64,000 nucleotides of DNA from Microbacterium murale (GTDB lineage Bacteria > Actinomycetota > Actinomycetes > Actinomycetales > Microbacteriaceae), in the NCBI RefSeq assembly GCF_014635185.1, contig NZ_BMCM01000001.1:682001-746000 (forward strand), read 5' to 3'. Below are positions 31,893 through 41,582 of the stretch, in pieces. A program made the translations under genes and the position numbers. Position 1 is the stretch's first letter, and each line of letters begins with the position of its first letter. The notes under the pieces were generated by a model that did not search any database, was not told where the DNA came from, and saw nothing but the letters and a program-made list of their open reading frames with translations.

Positions 31893-32723
31893 TCATGCGA
31901 CTTCTCCCGCGTCGTGGTCATGGTGCGGCTCGGCATCGGGCACCCCGACGACGACCAGGCGGTCGCCGGCGCGGAGCACGAAGACCGGAGTGCCGTACAG
32001 ATCCGTGAGCACGCGGCTCTGCAGCACCTCGTCCGGGGTGCCGAGCACGAAGCGGCCGCCCGCGATGTACAGGATGCGGTCGACTCTGCCGAGGATCGGG
32101 TTGATGTCGTGGGTCACGAACAGCACGGCGGCGTCGCGCTCGCGGCGCTGGCGGTCGATGATGTCGGTGATCCCGAGCTGGTTGGCCAGGTCGAGGTTCG
32201 ACAGCGGCTCGTCGCAGAGTAGCAGCGTCGGCGCATCGGCGAGGGCCTGACCGACCCGCAACCGCTGCTGCTCTCCGCCGGAGAGCAGTCCGACGCGACG
32301 ATCAGCGAAGTGCGATGCTCCGACGCCCTCGAGCAACGCGTCGACTCGCGCGCGATCGCCGCGGCGCGGGATGGGCAAGCCGAACCGGGTGCCGTTGACG
32401 CCGAGCGCGACGACATCGCGCGCGCGCATGCTCGTGTCGGGCGGAAGGGGACGCTGCTGAGGGATGTAGCCGATGCGCGGATTGCCGCGGCGCACGGGGT
32501 GTCCAGCGACGCGGATGCTGCCCGAACTCAGCGGCTGGAGGCCGAGGATCGCCCGCATGAGCGTGGTCTTGCCGGAGCCTGACGGCCCGAGCACGGCGAT
32601 GAACTCACCGGGTTCGACGGTCAGATCGAGTCCGGACCACAACTCCCGGTGCCCGCGGTGAAGCGCCGCGCCCGTGATCTCGAGCACCGGCGCCGCGGCC
32701 GGCCCCTGAGCGCCCCCACTCAC
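31893..32723 (-). CDS. znuC: Zinc ABC transporter ATP-binding protein
   Basis: A 276-aa ATPase. Walker A GPSGSGKTT (46-54), Q-loop in IPQQRPL, signature LSGGEQQRLRVGQAL, Walker B LLLCDEPLSNLDL, H-loop VTHDIN. The C-terminal 25 residues are rich in His and Asp (PDAEPHHDHDAGEVA), possibly a metal-sensing or metal-scavenging tail. Its start overlaps znuA's stop by 4 bases. Confidence 0.95.
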   Translation of the reverse strand: MSGGAQGPAAAPVLEITGAALHRGHRELWSGLDLTVEPGEFIAVLGPSGSGKTTLMRAILGLQPLSSGSIRVAGHPVRRGNPRIGYIPQQRPLPPDTSMRARDVVALGVNGTRFGLPIPRRGDRARVDALLEGVGASHFADRRVGLLSGGEQQRLRVGQALADAPTLLLCDEPLSNLDLANQLGITDIIDRQRRERDAAVLFVTHDINPILGRVDRILYIAGGRFVLGTPDEVLQSRVLTDLYGTPVFVLRAGDRLVVVGVPDAEPHHDHDAGEVA

Positions 32724-33700
32724 TTCTGGAGTGCGGCGGCGAGGTCCTGGATCGCATCACGCATCCACTCAGAGTACGACGATCCGTCCTCGAGCAGCTC
32801 CGTGAAGGCGACGACGGGGATGCCGGCGGCCTCTGCCACCTCCTCGACACGCTGGGTCTCGGCTCCACCGGTCTGCGCATTGGTGAGCAACGCCTTCACC
32901 TCACCGCTGTCGATCACGTCGAGAGCGGCGAGCAGAGTCGCTGGTGCGACATCGGTGCCCTCTTCCACTGCTTCGGCGAATCCTTCAGGTGTCACATCGG
33001 TGAGGCCTGCAGCTGCGGCGATGTAGCCGGGCAGCGGCTCGGTGATGAACACGGATGCGCTGCCGGCCTCGGTGCCGATCGACTCGAGCTCGGCTTCGAA
33101 GCCCTCGAGGTCGCTGACGATCTCGGCGGCGGCGGCCGTGAAGTCGGCTTCGCCGTCGGGGTCGAGCTCGCTGAACTCGGCCGCGATGCCCTCGACGACG
33201 TGGATCATCGTGTGCGGGTCGAACCAGACGTGCTCATTGAAGCCCTCGATGTGGTCGTGGCCCTCGTGGCCCTCCTCTTCCGCATGATCCTCTTCTGCGT
33301 GCTCATCGCCCTCGGCATCCTCGTGGCCCTCGTTGCCGGGATAGTCGTGCGAGAACGAAGCCGCCGTGAAGATGTTCACGTCGGAGTCTCCGATCAGGGT
33401 GTCAATGAACGCGTCGTATCCTCCGCCGTTCTCGATGACCAGCTCTGCGTCCTGCACGGTCAGGCGATCGCGCGCGGATGCCTCGTAGGAGTGCGGGTCC
33501 TGCGAAGCCGAGGTGATGATCGAGGTCACATCGACGCGGTCACCACCGATCTGCTCGGCGAGTGATCCGTAGACGTTGGTGCTGGCGACGACCTGGATCA
33601 CGTCGTCGCCCCCGCCTGCATCGGCCGCGGGCGTGGCAGAGCATCCGGCGAGGACGAGAGCGGAGACGGATGCGAGCGTGAATGCGACGACGGACTTCAT
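32720..33700 (-). CDS. znuA: Zinc ABC transporter substrate-binding lipoprotein
   Basis: A 326-aa cluster 9 (TroA-type) binding protein, anchored by the lipobox LVLAGC (Cys20). Metal ligands are expected at His71 in DPHSYEAS, His in NEHVWFDPHTM and the C-terminal acidic residue. Between helices lies the His/Glu/Asp-rich loop GHEDAEGDEHAEEDHAEEEG (from about 125), typical of zinc- rather than manganese-specific members. First gene of the zinc operon; a Zur box overlaps its promoter. Confidence 0.95.
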   Translation of the reverse strand: MKSVVAFTLASVSALVLAGCSATPAADAGGGDDVIQVVASTNVYGSLAEQIGGDRVDVTSIITSASQDPHSYEASARDRLTVQDAELVIENGGGYDAFIDTLIGDSDVNIFTAASFSHDYPGNEGHEDAEGDEHAEEDHAEEEGHEGHDHIEGFNEHVWFDPHTMIHVVEGIAAEFSELDPDGEADFTAAAAEIVSDLEGFEAELESIGTEAGSASVFITEPLPGYIAAAAGLTDVTPEGFAEAVEEGTDVAPATLLAALDVIDSGEVKALLTNAQTGGAETQRVEEVAEAAGIPVVAFTELLEDGSSYSEWMRDAIQDLAAALQK

Positions 33701-33718
33701 GCCTTCGACTCTACACGC

Positions 33719-33737
33719 TAATGATAACCATTCTCAC
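33719..33737 (-). promoter_or_regulatory. Zur box upstream of znuA
   Basis: On the coding strand TGAGAATGGTTATCATTAG, close to the actinobacterial Zur consensus TGANAATGATNNTCATTNTCA in its core AATG-N5-CATT. It lies 18 bases before the znuA ATG, where bound Zur would block transcription. Confidence 0.8.
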
Positions 33738-33765
33738 CACGGCGAGCCTGAGACGAACCGAAGCC

Positions 33766-35457
33766 TCAGCTCGGCGCGATCCAGGCCGTGGCCTCGCCCG
33801 GCAGCAGCTGCCCGTCGAGTGCGAGGCTCGAGAGCACGACGCTCGCAGCATCCGGGCCGAGATCAAACGATTCCTCGCCGAAGTTCGTCACGATCTCCCA
33901 GCCGTTCGGCCTCGCGAAGCGCAGCACGTCCGCACGGCCGGTCTCGATCCACTCCAAGCTCTCGCCTGTCTGCAGCAGATGACGCCGGCGCAGCGCCTCA
34001 CGGTAGAGCGAGAGCGTCGAAGACGGATCGGCCGCCTCGACATCGACGGCGTGCTGGGCGAACCAGGCCGGCTGCGGCAGATGCGCACCGTCGGAACCGA
34101 ATCCGAACGAGGATCCGGATGCCGTCCACGGCAGCGGTACGCGGCATCCGTCTCTCCCGAAACCGTCGAATGACGCGCCACGGAAGAACGAAGGGTCCTG
34201 TCGCTGCTCGGCCGTGATCGCCGCGACCTCGTGCAGCCCGAGCTCCTCGCCCTGGTAGAGGTAGGTGCTGCCTGGGAGGCCCAGCAGCAGCAGCGTCGCC
34301 GCGTTCGCCCGGCGCGCGCCGCGTTCACGATCCAGTTCGTCCTCCGGACCTCCTGCCTCGACCCACTCGACGCCCTGCTTGCCCGGACGCCCGCCGAGGG
34401 GAGGCAGCCCGTAACGGGTGGCGTGCCGCGTGACGTCATGGTTGGAGAGCACCCAGGTCGTCGAAGACCCGGTCGCCCGCGCCTGCTCGAGGTTGTCGGC
34501 GATGATGCGGCGGAACTGGTCGGCAGCGAAGTCTGCGACGAGAAGGTCGAAGTTGAACGCCTGACCGAGGCCCTCGGCTGAGGCGTACTTCGCGCGTCGC
34601 TCCGGCGTCTCGACCCAGGCCTCGGCGACCGCGGTGCGCGGCGGGTCGTACTCATTGAAGACCTTCCGCCACTCGGCGTAGATCTCGTGCACCTCGTCCC
34701 GGTCAGCCAGCGGGTGGCGGCCAGAGGAGCGGTCGAGCTTCTCCAGCTCTGCGCGGGATGGCAGCGGCTCCGTGAGATCCTTCGTGAGCATGTGCGCGAC
34801 ATCGATGCGGAAGCCGTCGACACCGCGGTCGGACCAGAAGCGGAGCGTCCTCAGGAAATCCTCGCGGACTTCGGGGTGATCCCAGTTCAGATCCGGCTGC
34901 TCGGTGGCGAAGCTGTGCAGGTACCACTGACCGTCCTCGACGCGCTCCCACGCGGGTCCGCCGAACGCCGCGCCCCAGTCCGTCGGCGGCTCGGATCCGT
35001 CTGCCCCGCCGCCCTCCCTGAAGATGTATCGCTCCCGCTCGGCCGAGCCGCGCCCTGCGGCGAGCGCCTCCTGGAACCACTCGTGCAGGTTCGATGTGTG
35101 GTTCGGGACGATGTCGACGACGACTCGGATGCCGCGTTCATGCAGTGCCGCGACCATCACGTCGAAGTCGTCCAGGGTGCCGAGCCGAGGATCGACGTTG
35201 CGGTAGTCGGCGACGTCATAGCCGCCGTCGGCGAGCGCGGAGGGGTAGAACGGGCTGAGCCACACCGCATCGATCCCGAGCTGTGCGAGGTAGTCGGCGC
35301 GGGAGACGATCCCGGGGATGTCGCCGAGTCCGTCTCCGTTCGCATCCGCGAAGCTGCGCGGGTAGATCTGGTAGACGGCGGCCTGACGCCACCACTCTGC
35401 TGTCTTCTCGTCTGCCGTCTTGTCGTCGCGGGTCTCGGTGAGAGGCGCATCGGTCAT
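33766..35457 (-). CDS. Alpha-glucosidase / oligo-1,6-glucosidase, GH13
   Basis: A 563-aa cytosolic GH13 enzyme that hydrolyses alpha-glucosidic bonds in imported oligosaccharides. Seen: N-terminal VYQIYPRSFADANGDGLGDI, VVDIVPNHTSN, the nucleophile Asp in GFRIDVAHM, acid/base Glu in VAEAWVE and transition-state Asp in VLSNHDVTRH. A Val after the nucleophile motif (IDVAH) is that of the oligo-1,6-glucosidase/alpha-glucosidase subfamilies. Start ATG 35457; longer in-frame codons lie inside the permease gene. It follows the sugar ABC genes and is presumably co-transcribed with them under the ROK regulator. Confidence 0.92.
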   Translation of the reverse strand: MTDAPLTETRDDKTADEKTAEWWRQAAVYQIYPRSFADANGDGLGDIPGIVSRADYLAQLGIDAVWLSPFYPSALADGGYDVADYRNVDPRLGTLDDFDVMVAALHERGIRVVVDIVPNHTSNLHEWFQEALAAGRGSAERERYIFREGGGADGSEPPTDWGAAFGGPAWERVEDGQWYLHSFATEQPDLNWDHPEVREDFLRTLRFWSDRGVDGFRIDVAHMLTKDLTEPLPSRAELEKLDRSSGRHPLADRDEVHEIYAEWRKVFNEYDPPRTAVAEAWVETPERRAKYASAEGLGQAFNFDLLVADFAADQFRRIIADNLEQARATGSSTTWVLSNHDVTRHATRYGLPPLGGRPGKQGVEWVEAGGPEDELDRERGARRANAATLLLLGLPGSTYLYQGEELGLHEVAAITAEQRQDPSFFRGASFDGFGRDGCRVPLPWTASGSSFGFGSDGAHLPQPAWFAQHAVDVEAADPSSTLSLYREALRRRHLLQTGESLEWIETGRADVLRFARPNGWEIVTNFGEESFDLGPDAASVVLSSLALDGQLLPGEATAWIAPS

Positions 35458-35507
35458 GAGTGGTGCTGCTCCTTCGGTGTTTCGGTGGTCTTCGAGAGGA
35501 TCGGGTG

Positions 35508-36383
35508 TCAGCCCTTGACGGCGCCCTGCGTGACGCCTTCCATGACGAAGCGCTGCGTGAACAGGTAGGCCAGGATCGCGGGCGCCATCGCCATCAGATA
35601 CGAGGCGAACGACACGTTGTAGTTGTTGCTGAATTGGGTCTGGAACAGGTTCTGCCGCACCGGCAACGTCTGCAGCGCCGGGTCGGAGATGATCAATGAC
35701 GGCATCATGAAGTCGTTCCAGGCGTAGAGGAACGCGAAGATGCCGACCGTGGCGCTCATGGGTGCGAGCAGCGGGAAGATCAGCTGCCAGAAGGTCTGCC
35801 ACGTGGTGGCGCCGTCAATTCGGGCGCTCTCCTCCAGCTCGATCGGGATGGATCGCAGGAAGGCCGTGAACAAAAGCACGCTGAAGCTGAGCTGGAACAT
35901 CGTCGCGAGGATGATCACGCCCAGCGGGTTGTCGAGTCCCACTCGTCCCGTCAGCTGGATCTGCGGCAGCGCCACTACCGGGAACGGGATGAACATCGCC
36001 GCGAGCAGGTAGAAGAACGAGTAGCGGAACAGCCGCCGATCCCAGTTGCGCACGATCGCGTACGACGCGAACGCGGCCAGCAGGATCGTCGCGATCACGG
36101 TGCCTGCCGTCACCAGCAGCGAGATCGCGGCGCCGACCGGGAACTTGGTGAGATTCCACGCCTGGACGAACCCGTCGATGCTGAACGGTGCGGGCAGCGA
36201 GAAGGCGTTGCCGTCGACCGCCTGCCCCGTGGTCTTGAACGCCATCGAGATCGTGACGTAGAGCGGCAGCAGCACGGTGACGGCGCACAGGATCAGGATG
36301 ATCGTGCCCGACCAGTTGACGCGCTCCATGCGGATGCGCGGCTTCTTGCCCGCGGTCTGAGTGGTGATCGTCTGCGTCGACAT
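35508..36383 (-). CDS. Carbohydrate ABC transporter permease (MalG type)
   Basis: A 291-aa six-helix permease with the EAA loop EESARIDGATTWQTFWQLIFPLL split over about 195-217. It forms the inner-membrane channel with the MalF-type partner, whose stop codon overlaps its start by one base. Start ATG 36383; the longer frame overlaps the partner gene. Confidence 0.93.
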   Translation of the reverse strand: MSTQTITTQTAGKKPRIRMERVNWSGTIILILCAVTVLLPLYVTISMAFKTTGQAVDGNAFSLPAPFSIDGFVQAWNLTKFPVGAAISLLVTAGTVIATILLAAFASYAIVRNWDRRLFRYSFFYLLAAMFIPFPVVALPQIQLTGRVGLDNPLGVIILATMFQLSFSVLLFTAFLRSIPIELEESARIDGATTWQTFWQLIFPLLAPMSATVGIFAFLYAWNDFMMPSLIISDPALQTLPVRQNLFQTQFSNNYNVSFASYLMAMAPAILAYLFTQRFVMEGVTQGAVKG

Positions 36384-37339
36384 CAGAGCGCATTCCTTCC
36401 GCGAGTCAGCGAGAGCTGGAGGAGCGAGATGAGCACGGCGACGATGAAGAAGATCGTCGCGTTGGCCATCTGATAGGCGTAGTCGCCGCTGTTGAAGCCC
36501 GCGATGATGGTCATGGCGACGCTGCGGGTCGCGGTCCCCGGACCGCCGTTGGTGAGGCCGACGATGATGTCGTAGGCGTTCAGGAAGCCCTTGAATCCGA
36601 GGATCACGTTGATCACGACGTACCCGGCGACGAGCGGGATCGTGATGCGCGTGAGCTGCTGGGTCTTGCTCGCACCGTCGATGCTCGCCGCCTCGTACAC
36701 GTCGTTCGGCACCGAGAGCAGGCCGGCGATGTAGATCAGGAGGGCACCGGGAACGGCCTGCCATGCGGTCACGATGACGATCGCCACCCAGGCGAGATCC
36801 GGGTTGGCGAGCAGGCTCGTGGAGAGCCAGGGGATGCCGGCGGCCGCTCCAGCGGCAGGAATCGAGTTCGAGAAGAGGAAGTTGAAGACGTAGGCGATGA
36901 TGATGCCCGAGATCACCATCGGGATCACGAAGATCGTGCGCAGTCCGGTCTTGAATCGGATGCGGGAGGTCAGTCCCACCGCCAGGAGGAAGGCGATCAC
37001 GTTGACCACGATCACGGTGGCGATCGAGAAGCCGAACGTGAACAGGTAGCTCTGCAGGATCGCCGGGTCGCCGAACATCGCGATGTAGTTGGTCACCCCG
37101 TTGAAGCTCCACTCGCCGATGCCGATCGAGTCGGTGAAGCTGAAGAAGATGCCCATGACGGCCGGGAGGGTGATCGCGAGCGTGAAGAGCACGAGCGTCG
37201 GAAGCAGGAACAGGTAGTAGATCGGCTCGACTCGGCGCGTATGCCGACGGAGCCCCCGTCCCTGTCCGGTGACGATGGACGTCGTGTCCGTCGTCGGGCT
37301 GTTCGGCCGCGTGGTGTTCGCTGATGCGGTGGTGCTCAC
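36383..37339 (-). CDS. Carbohydrate ABC transporter permease (MalF type)
   Basis: A 318-aa permease with six helices and EAA loop EAASIDGASKTQQLTRITIP. A 40-residue Thr/Asn/Ser-rich N-terminal tail precedes the first helix. Overlaps the binding-protein gene by 4 bases. With the MalG-type subunit it imports an oligosaccharide, likely an alpha-glucoside given the downstream GH13 gene. No ATPase gene is in the cluster, so a shared MsiK-type ATPase encoded elsewhere is expected. Confidence 0.93.
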   Translation of the reverse strand: MSTTASANTTRPNSPTTDTTSIVTGQGRGLRRHTRRVEPIYYLFLLPTLVLFTLAITLPAVMGIFFSFTDSIGIGEWSFNGVTNYIAMFGDPAILQSYLFTFGFSIATVIVVNVIAFLLAVGLTSRIRFKTGLRTIFVIPMVISGIIIAYVFNFLFSNSIPAAGAAAGIPWLSTSLLANPDLAWVAIVIVTAWQAVPGALLIYIAGLLSVPNDVYEAASIDGASKTQQLTRITIPLVAGYVVINVILGFKGFLNAYDIIVGLTNGGPGTATRSVAMTIIAGFNSGDYAYQMANATIFFIVAVLISLLQLSLTRGRNAL

Positions 37340-38664
37340 GGTGCGGACTCCTCTGTCTCGCCGGCTGCCGCATCGCCTGTGGTGGGGATCGGGGCACGGA
37401 AGGCGATGCGAGCCCAGTCCGCGTCCATGGTGCGCAGCGTCGAGGTTGTCGAGGCGCCGAGCACCATCGCCTGCGCGTAGTTCATCACCGGGATCGTCTT
37501 GGGCACGAGGACCGATGGCCCCTGATAGATCTGCCCGTTCTCGTAGTACTCGATCATCCCCTCGATCCGCGGATCGTCCGGGGCCGGAGCGTCCTTGGTC
37601 GGTGTGAAGCCGAGCTGAGACGCGTTGTACTCCTCGATGTTCTCGGGGAGGTACAGATACTCGAGGAAGTTGCGTGCCGCCTCCTGGTGCTTCGACCCTT
37701 CCGGGATCATCGCACCGAGGTCCATGTTCACGCGCACGCCGAGGTCGGCCGGATCATCGGTGGTGGGCAGTGGGAAGGTGCCGAGCTCGAGGTCGGGTGC
37801 GGTCTTCGCGATCTCGCCGAATGCCCACGGCCCCTGCATGTACATCGCCGCCTCGCCCTTGCTGAAGGCGAGGTTGCCATCGCCGTAGCCTCGGCTCGCG
37901 GCATCCGCATTCGTGTATTCGTCCGCGAGCTGCATCATCTGCTCCATGGGCTCGGCGAACTCCTTCTCGAACGAGACCTCGGAGTCGGGTCCGACCGCGG
38001 CGCCTTCGACCGCCATGGCGTCGAAGAAGTCGATCGTGTCGACCGAGCCGCCGATCGCGTAGTCGTACCAGCCCTGCCCGACGGTCCAGTCGTCCTTGAA
38101 GGTGCCGTAGAACGGGTCGATACCAGCCTCTTTCAGCTGGTCGCAGAGCGCGATCAGCTCGTCCCAGGTCTGCGGGATCTCGAGCCCCTGCTCCTCGAAG
38201 ATCTCCTTGTTGTAGATCACGGAGGCCGCCATGACCGAGTAGGGCAGGGCGCTCGTGCGGCCCTCGCACGATCCGTACTGCTCCATGAGCGGCTGCAGAT
38301 CGTCTCGGATGCTGGCCGCGGCATCCGTATCGGAGAGGTCGATGAGGGCGCAGCGCTGCACGAAGCGCGCGATCTCGTAGTTGTAGTTGCCGAGGATGAG
38401 GTCGGGCGGGTTGCCACGCACGAAGCTGGCCGAGATGACGTCCGGTCCTGACGTGTCGATCTCCACGTGCACGTCGTCCTGAGACGAGTTGTACTCGGCG
38501 ACGAGATCCGTCATGAAGGGGATCGCCTCGCGTTTGTTGAACGTGAAGCGGATCGTCTCCGCACCTGAGCCGGCCGCACAGCTCGTGAGGGCGGCCCCGA
38601 CCATCGCGAGGCCGAGAGCCCCGGCGGTCATCCGCAACGCCCGTGTTCGTTTCTCAGACACCAT
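37336..38664 (-). CDS. Carbohydrate ABC transporter substrate-binding lipoprotein
   Basis: A 442-aa cluster 1 binding protein with lipobox ALTSC (Cys29). Features include ETIRFTFNKREAIPFMTDLVAEYN-like start of the mature domain, LPYSVMAASVIYNKEIFEE, and the ligand region KGEAAMYMQGPWAFGEI. It captures the sugar for the two downstream permeases. Divergent from the ROK gene with 97 bases between, which holds TAGAT/ATCTA repeats. Confidence 0.93.
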   Translation of the reverse strand: MVSEKRTRALRMTAGALGLAMVGAALTSCAAGSGAETIRFTFNKREAIPFMTDLVAEYNSSQDDVHVEIDTSGPDVISASFVRGNPPDLILGNYNYEIARFVQRCALIDLSDTDAAASIRDDLQPLMEQYGSCEGRTSALPYSVMAASVIYNKEIFEEQGLEIPQTWDELIALCDQLKEAGIDPFYGTFKDDWTVGQGWYDYAIGGSVDTIDFFDAMAVEGAAVGPDSEVSFEKEFAEPMEQMMQLADEYTNADAASRGYGDGNLAFSKGEAAMYMQGPWAFGEIAKTAPDLELGTFPLPTTDDPADLGVRVNMDLGAMIPEGSKHQEAARNFLEYLYLPENIEEYNASQLGFTPTKDAPAPDDPRIEGMIEYYENGQIYQGPSVLVPKTIPVMNYAQAMVLGASTTSTLRTMDADWARIAFRAPIPTTGDAAAGETEESAP

Positions 38665-38680
38665 CGTCCTTCCGATCCTG

Positions 38681-38714
38681 TAGATCCGCCCACTAAATCT
38701 AGCGAGCGAATCTA
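38681..38714. promoter_or_regulatory. TAGAT/ATCTA repeat cluster, candidate ROK operator
   Basis: TAGAT at 38681 faces ATCTA at 38697 and again at 38710 (13-base step), with GCGAGCGA between the last two. It lies between the divergent binding-protein and ROK genes, where a shared operator is expected. The symmetry is modest. Confidence 0.45.
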
Positions 38715-38761
38715 CTCTGCCGAGAGGTACTCTCTCATTGGAACGTCAGGAAGGTCAAGGG

Positions 38762-39982
38762 GTGACAGAAGTCTCGAGAGGTCTCGGAACCGGACGCGCG
38801 AGCGTCGGCGCCGTGCTCGACTTCGCCTGGGACGCCGGCGAGTTCACCGCCAGCGACGTCATGGCCCGCACCTCGCTCACCCGTTCCACCGCGATCGATG
38901 CGATCGACACCCTGGTCGGCGCCGACATGCTGCACGAACTCCCCAATGCCCGCGTCGCCGGGAGCTACCGCTCCGGTCGCCCCGCGCGGCGCTTCGCCCT
39001 CTCCCCTGACCTCGGAGTGGTCGTCGGGATCGACGCCGGCGACACGCACCTCGCCGTGACCGTGGCGGATCCGCTCGACCGCACGCTCGTGCATCACCGG
39101 GTGGAGATCTCCTCGGACCAGTCGGCCGACGAGCGCAGGGGCACGATCCTCGAGCGGCTGCGTGCGGCGCTCGAGGAGGCGGGCATCCCCCGAGACCGTG
39201 TGCTCGCGCTCTGCGCCGGCGTCGCCGCCCCTGTGAACCGCGAGGGCATCTCGCCGCCGCATCCCGACGGTTTCTGGGAGCGGACGAACCCCGGCCTCGC
39301 AGACGCGCTGCGCGACTGGGCTCCCGTCGTGGAGATCAAGAACGACGCGCAGCTCGCCGCGATCGCCGAAGGCGCGGTCGGCGCTGCGATCGGATACCGC
39401 GACTACGTCGCCCTGCTCGCCAGCGAGCGCTTCGGCGGTGGAGTGGTCGTCGACGGGCACGTGCTGCACGGTGCGCACGGCGGCGTCGGCGAGAGCATCG
39501 TGTTCGATCACATCGTCGGCGTCGGCTCGGCCTTCGGGCTCCGATACGCCGTGCAGGACCAGGTCCGCGCCGCGGTCGAGAAGGGCGAGATCGCGGTGAA
39601 CAGCGCCCTCGGACACCTGGCCGGCAGGCGGCACATCGACCCACGCCTCGTTCTGACGCTCGCCGCCTCGGGAGACGCGGATGCCGTGCGCATCACCGAC
39701 CGCGTCGGCGCGACCCTCGCGCGCGTCGTCGGAGTGCTCGGCAGCATGTACGACCCGTCGCGCGTGATCGTGTGCGGTGCGGTCGCCGAGAGCATCGAAC
39801 CAGTGCTCGCCGCGGCCCGGCGCATCCTCCCCGATGAGCTTCATCTGCCGGCGCCGGAGATCCTCGCATCAGCGCTGGGGGCCGAGGTCGTCTCCGTCGG
39901 AGCCGTCGCGACCGCCCGTCGTGCGGCCCGCGAGCGGACGGTGCCCCAGCTCGCGGAGCGGCGGCTCAGCGAGCTCGCCTAG
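38762..39982 (+). CDS. ROK-family transcriptional regulator
   Basis: A 406-aa protein with an N-terminal winged helix (FTASDVMARTSLTRSTAIDAID, about 30-50) followed by a sugar-kinase-like ROK domain (VVGIDAGDTHLAVTVAD; AGVAAPVN; GGVGESIVFDHIV). The usual zinc-binding CxCG motif of ROK repressors is not visible and the DNA-binding domain shows it is a regulator rather than a glucokinase. GTG at 38762, 8 bases after GGAAGG, is preferred over TTG 38738. It most likely senses a sugar derived from the divergent ABC/GH13 locus and represses it. Confidence 0.88.
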   Translation: MTEVSRGLGTGRASVGAVLDFAWDAGEFTASDVMARTSLTRSTAIDAIDTLVGADMLHELPNARVAGSYRSGRPARRFALSPDLGVVVGIDAGDTHLAVTVADPLDRTLVHHRVEISSDQSADERRGTILERLRAALEEAGIPRDRVLALCAGVAAPVNREGISPPHPDGFWERTNPGLADALRDWAPVVEIKNDAQLAAIAEGAVGAAIGYRDYVALLASERFGGGVVVDGHVLHGAHGGVGESIVFDHIVGVGSAFGLRYAVQDQVRAAVEKGEIAVNSALGHLAGRRHIDPRLVLTLAASGDADAVRITDRVGATLARVVGVLGSMYDPSRVIVCGAVAESIEPVLAAARRILPDELHLPAPEILASALGAEVVSVGAVATARRAARERTVPQLAERRLSELA

Positions 39983-39995
39983 CGGCGATTTCTCG

Positions 39996-40187
39996 TCACT
40001 CCGTGGCATCTCGCAAGTCGAAACGGTAGGCGATCCCGTCGCTCTCGCGTTGCTGCCCCGCGACGAACCACTCCTGCCCCTCGGGAGCGGGATGCTCCTC
40101 CGCGTAGGCGGCCAGTATCTGCTCTTCCACAGAGGACCGGGCCTGTCGCCCAACCCACGCGTTGAGGTCATCAGTAAATTCTGACAT
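39996..40187 (-). CDS. Small hypothetical protein (63 aa)
   Basis: Not recognised. A soluble, acidic 63-aa protein with one predicted N-terminal helix (FTDDLNAWVGRQARSSVEEQILAAYAEEHPAPEG) and a short beta end (EWFVAGQQRESDGIAYRFDLRD). It lies 41 bases after the bkdC stop in the same direction and may be the last gene of the 2-oxoacid dehydrogenase operon. Start ATG 40187. Confidence 0.6.
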   Translation of the reverse strand: MSEFTDDLNAWVGRQARSSVEEQILAAYAEEHPAPEGQEWFVAGQQRESDGIAYRFDLRDATE

Positions 40188-40228
40188 CAGTGGACGCCTC
40201 TCCCTTGGTCTTTCAACGAGGTCTCAGA

Positions 40229-41560
40229 TCAGTCGACGAGCAGCGCCGGCTCTTCCAGGATGCTGGCGACGTCGGCGATGAAGCGGCTCATGCCGTCGCC
40301 GTCGATGACGCGGTGATCGAAGGACCCTGCCACCGTGGTGACGAACCGCGGACGCACCTCGCCGTCGACGACCCACGGCTTCTGGCTGATGGTTCCCATC
40401 GCCACGATGCCCGCCTCCCCCGGGTTGATGATCGGGGTTCCGGCATCCATCCCGAACACTCCGATGTTGGTGATCGTGATCGTTCCGCCCTGCTGATCCA
40501 CCGGCGGGGTCTTGCCCTCGCGCGCGGTGAGAGTGAGGCGGTTGAGCGCCCGCGCGAGCTCGCGCATGTTGAGGTCCTGCGCGTCCTTGATGTTCGGCAC
40601 GAGCAGTCCGCGCGGGGTCGCCGCGGCGATGCCGAGGTTGACGTAGTGGCGCACCGAGATCTCGGCACCGCCCTCGGTCTCGACCCAGGCCGCGTTGACC
40701 ATCGGGTTGCGGCGTACGGCCCAGATCACGGCGCGCGCCACGATGAGCAGCGGCGACACCTTGATGTCGGCGTAGTCCGGTGAGGTCTTCAGGCGCTTGA
40801 CGAGTTCCATCGTGCGCGTCGCGTCGACCTCCTTCCACACCGTGACGTGCGGCGCGGTGTACGCGCTCTGCACCATCGCCGATGCGCTGACCTTGCGCAC
40901 GCCCTTGACGGGGATCGACTCGGTGCGCGAATCCGAATCGTGAGAGGCGGATGCGGCGACACCGCGGGCGAGGCCGACCGGTGCGCTCTTCGGCGCCACC
41001 GTCTCCTCGCGTACCTTGCCCCACTCGGGAGTCTCGATGTTGCGGAACACACTCGCCTGCGAGGCCTGCTTCACCACGTCGTCGCGGGTGACTTCGCCGT
41101 CAGCGCCTGTCGGGCTGACCGAGGAGAGGTCGACACCGAGGTCGCGGGCGAGCTTGCGGATCGGGGGCTTCGCGATCACGCCGACCGACGAACGCACGGG
41201 GCGCACGGCAGGGCGGGTACGCCGAGAGGTCGCGCCGGCGCCGGTGCCGTACCCGACGAGGACCGAGCCGCCGGGCTCCTCCGCGGGGGCGGCGGGCTGC
41301 GGCGCGGCAGCGGGTGCAGCATCCGACGCGAAACTGATGATCGGGGTCCCGACCTCGACCGTCGTGCCCTCGCCGACCAGCAGATCGCCGACGACACCCG
41401 CGTACGGCGACGGCAGCTCGACGAGCGACTTGGCCGTCTCGATCTCGCAGATCACGTCGTTGATCGCGACGTCGTCACCGGGGGCGACCTTCCACGTGAC
41501 GATCTCGGCTTCGGTCAGGCCCTCGCCGACGTCGGGGAGGTTGAAGTTCTGCGTGCTCAT
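40229..41560 (-). CDS. bkdC: Branched-chain 2-oxoacid dehydrogenase E2 (lipoamide acyltransferase)
   Basis: A 443-aa E2. Domains: lipoyl domain (1-78, lipoylated Lys44 in [12 protein letters not shown]), Ala/Pro linker, E1/E3-binding domain (about 125-165, [17 protein letters not shown]) and catalytic domain (210-443) with [13 protein letters not shown]. Transfers the branched acyl group to CoA, giving primers for iso/anteiso fatty acids and branched-chain amino acid breakdown. Third gene of the operon after E1alpha and E1beta; E3 (lipoamide dehydrogenase) is not here. Confidence 0.93.
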   Translation of the reverse strand: MSTQNFNLPDVGEGLTEAEIVTWKVAPGDDVAINDVICEIETAKSLVELPSPYAGVVGDLLVGEGTTVEVGTPIISFASDAAPAAAPQPAAPAEEPGGSVLVGYGTGAGATSRRTRPAVRPVRSSVGVIAKPPIRKLARDLGVDLSSVSPTGADGEVTRDDVVKQASQASVFRNIETPEWGKVREETVAPKSAPVGLARGVAASASHDSDSRTESIPVKGVRKVSASAMVQSAYTAPHVTVWKEVDATRTMELVKRLKTSPDYADIKVSPLLIVARAVIWAVRRNPMVNAAWVETEGGAEISVRHYVNLGIAAATPRGLLVPNIKDAQDLNMRELARALNRLTLTAREGKTPPVDQQGGTITITNIGVFGMDAGTPIINPGEAGIVAMGTISQKPWVVDGEVRPRFVTTVAGSFDHRVIDGDGMSRFIADVASILEEPALLVD

Positions 41561-41582
41561 TGCGAGTCCTTTCGGAACAGAG

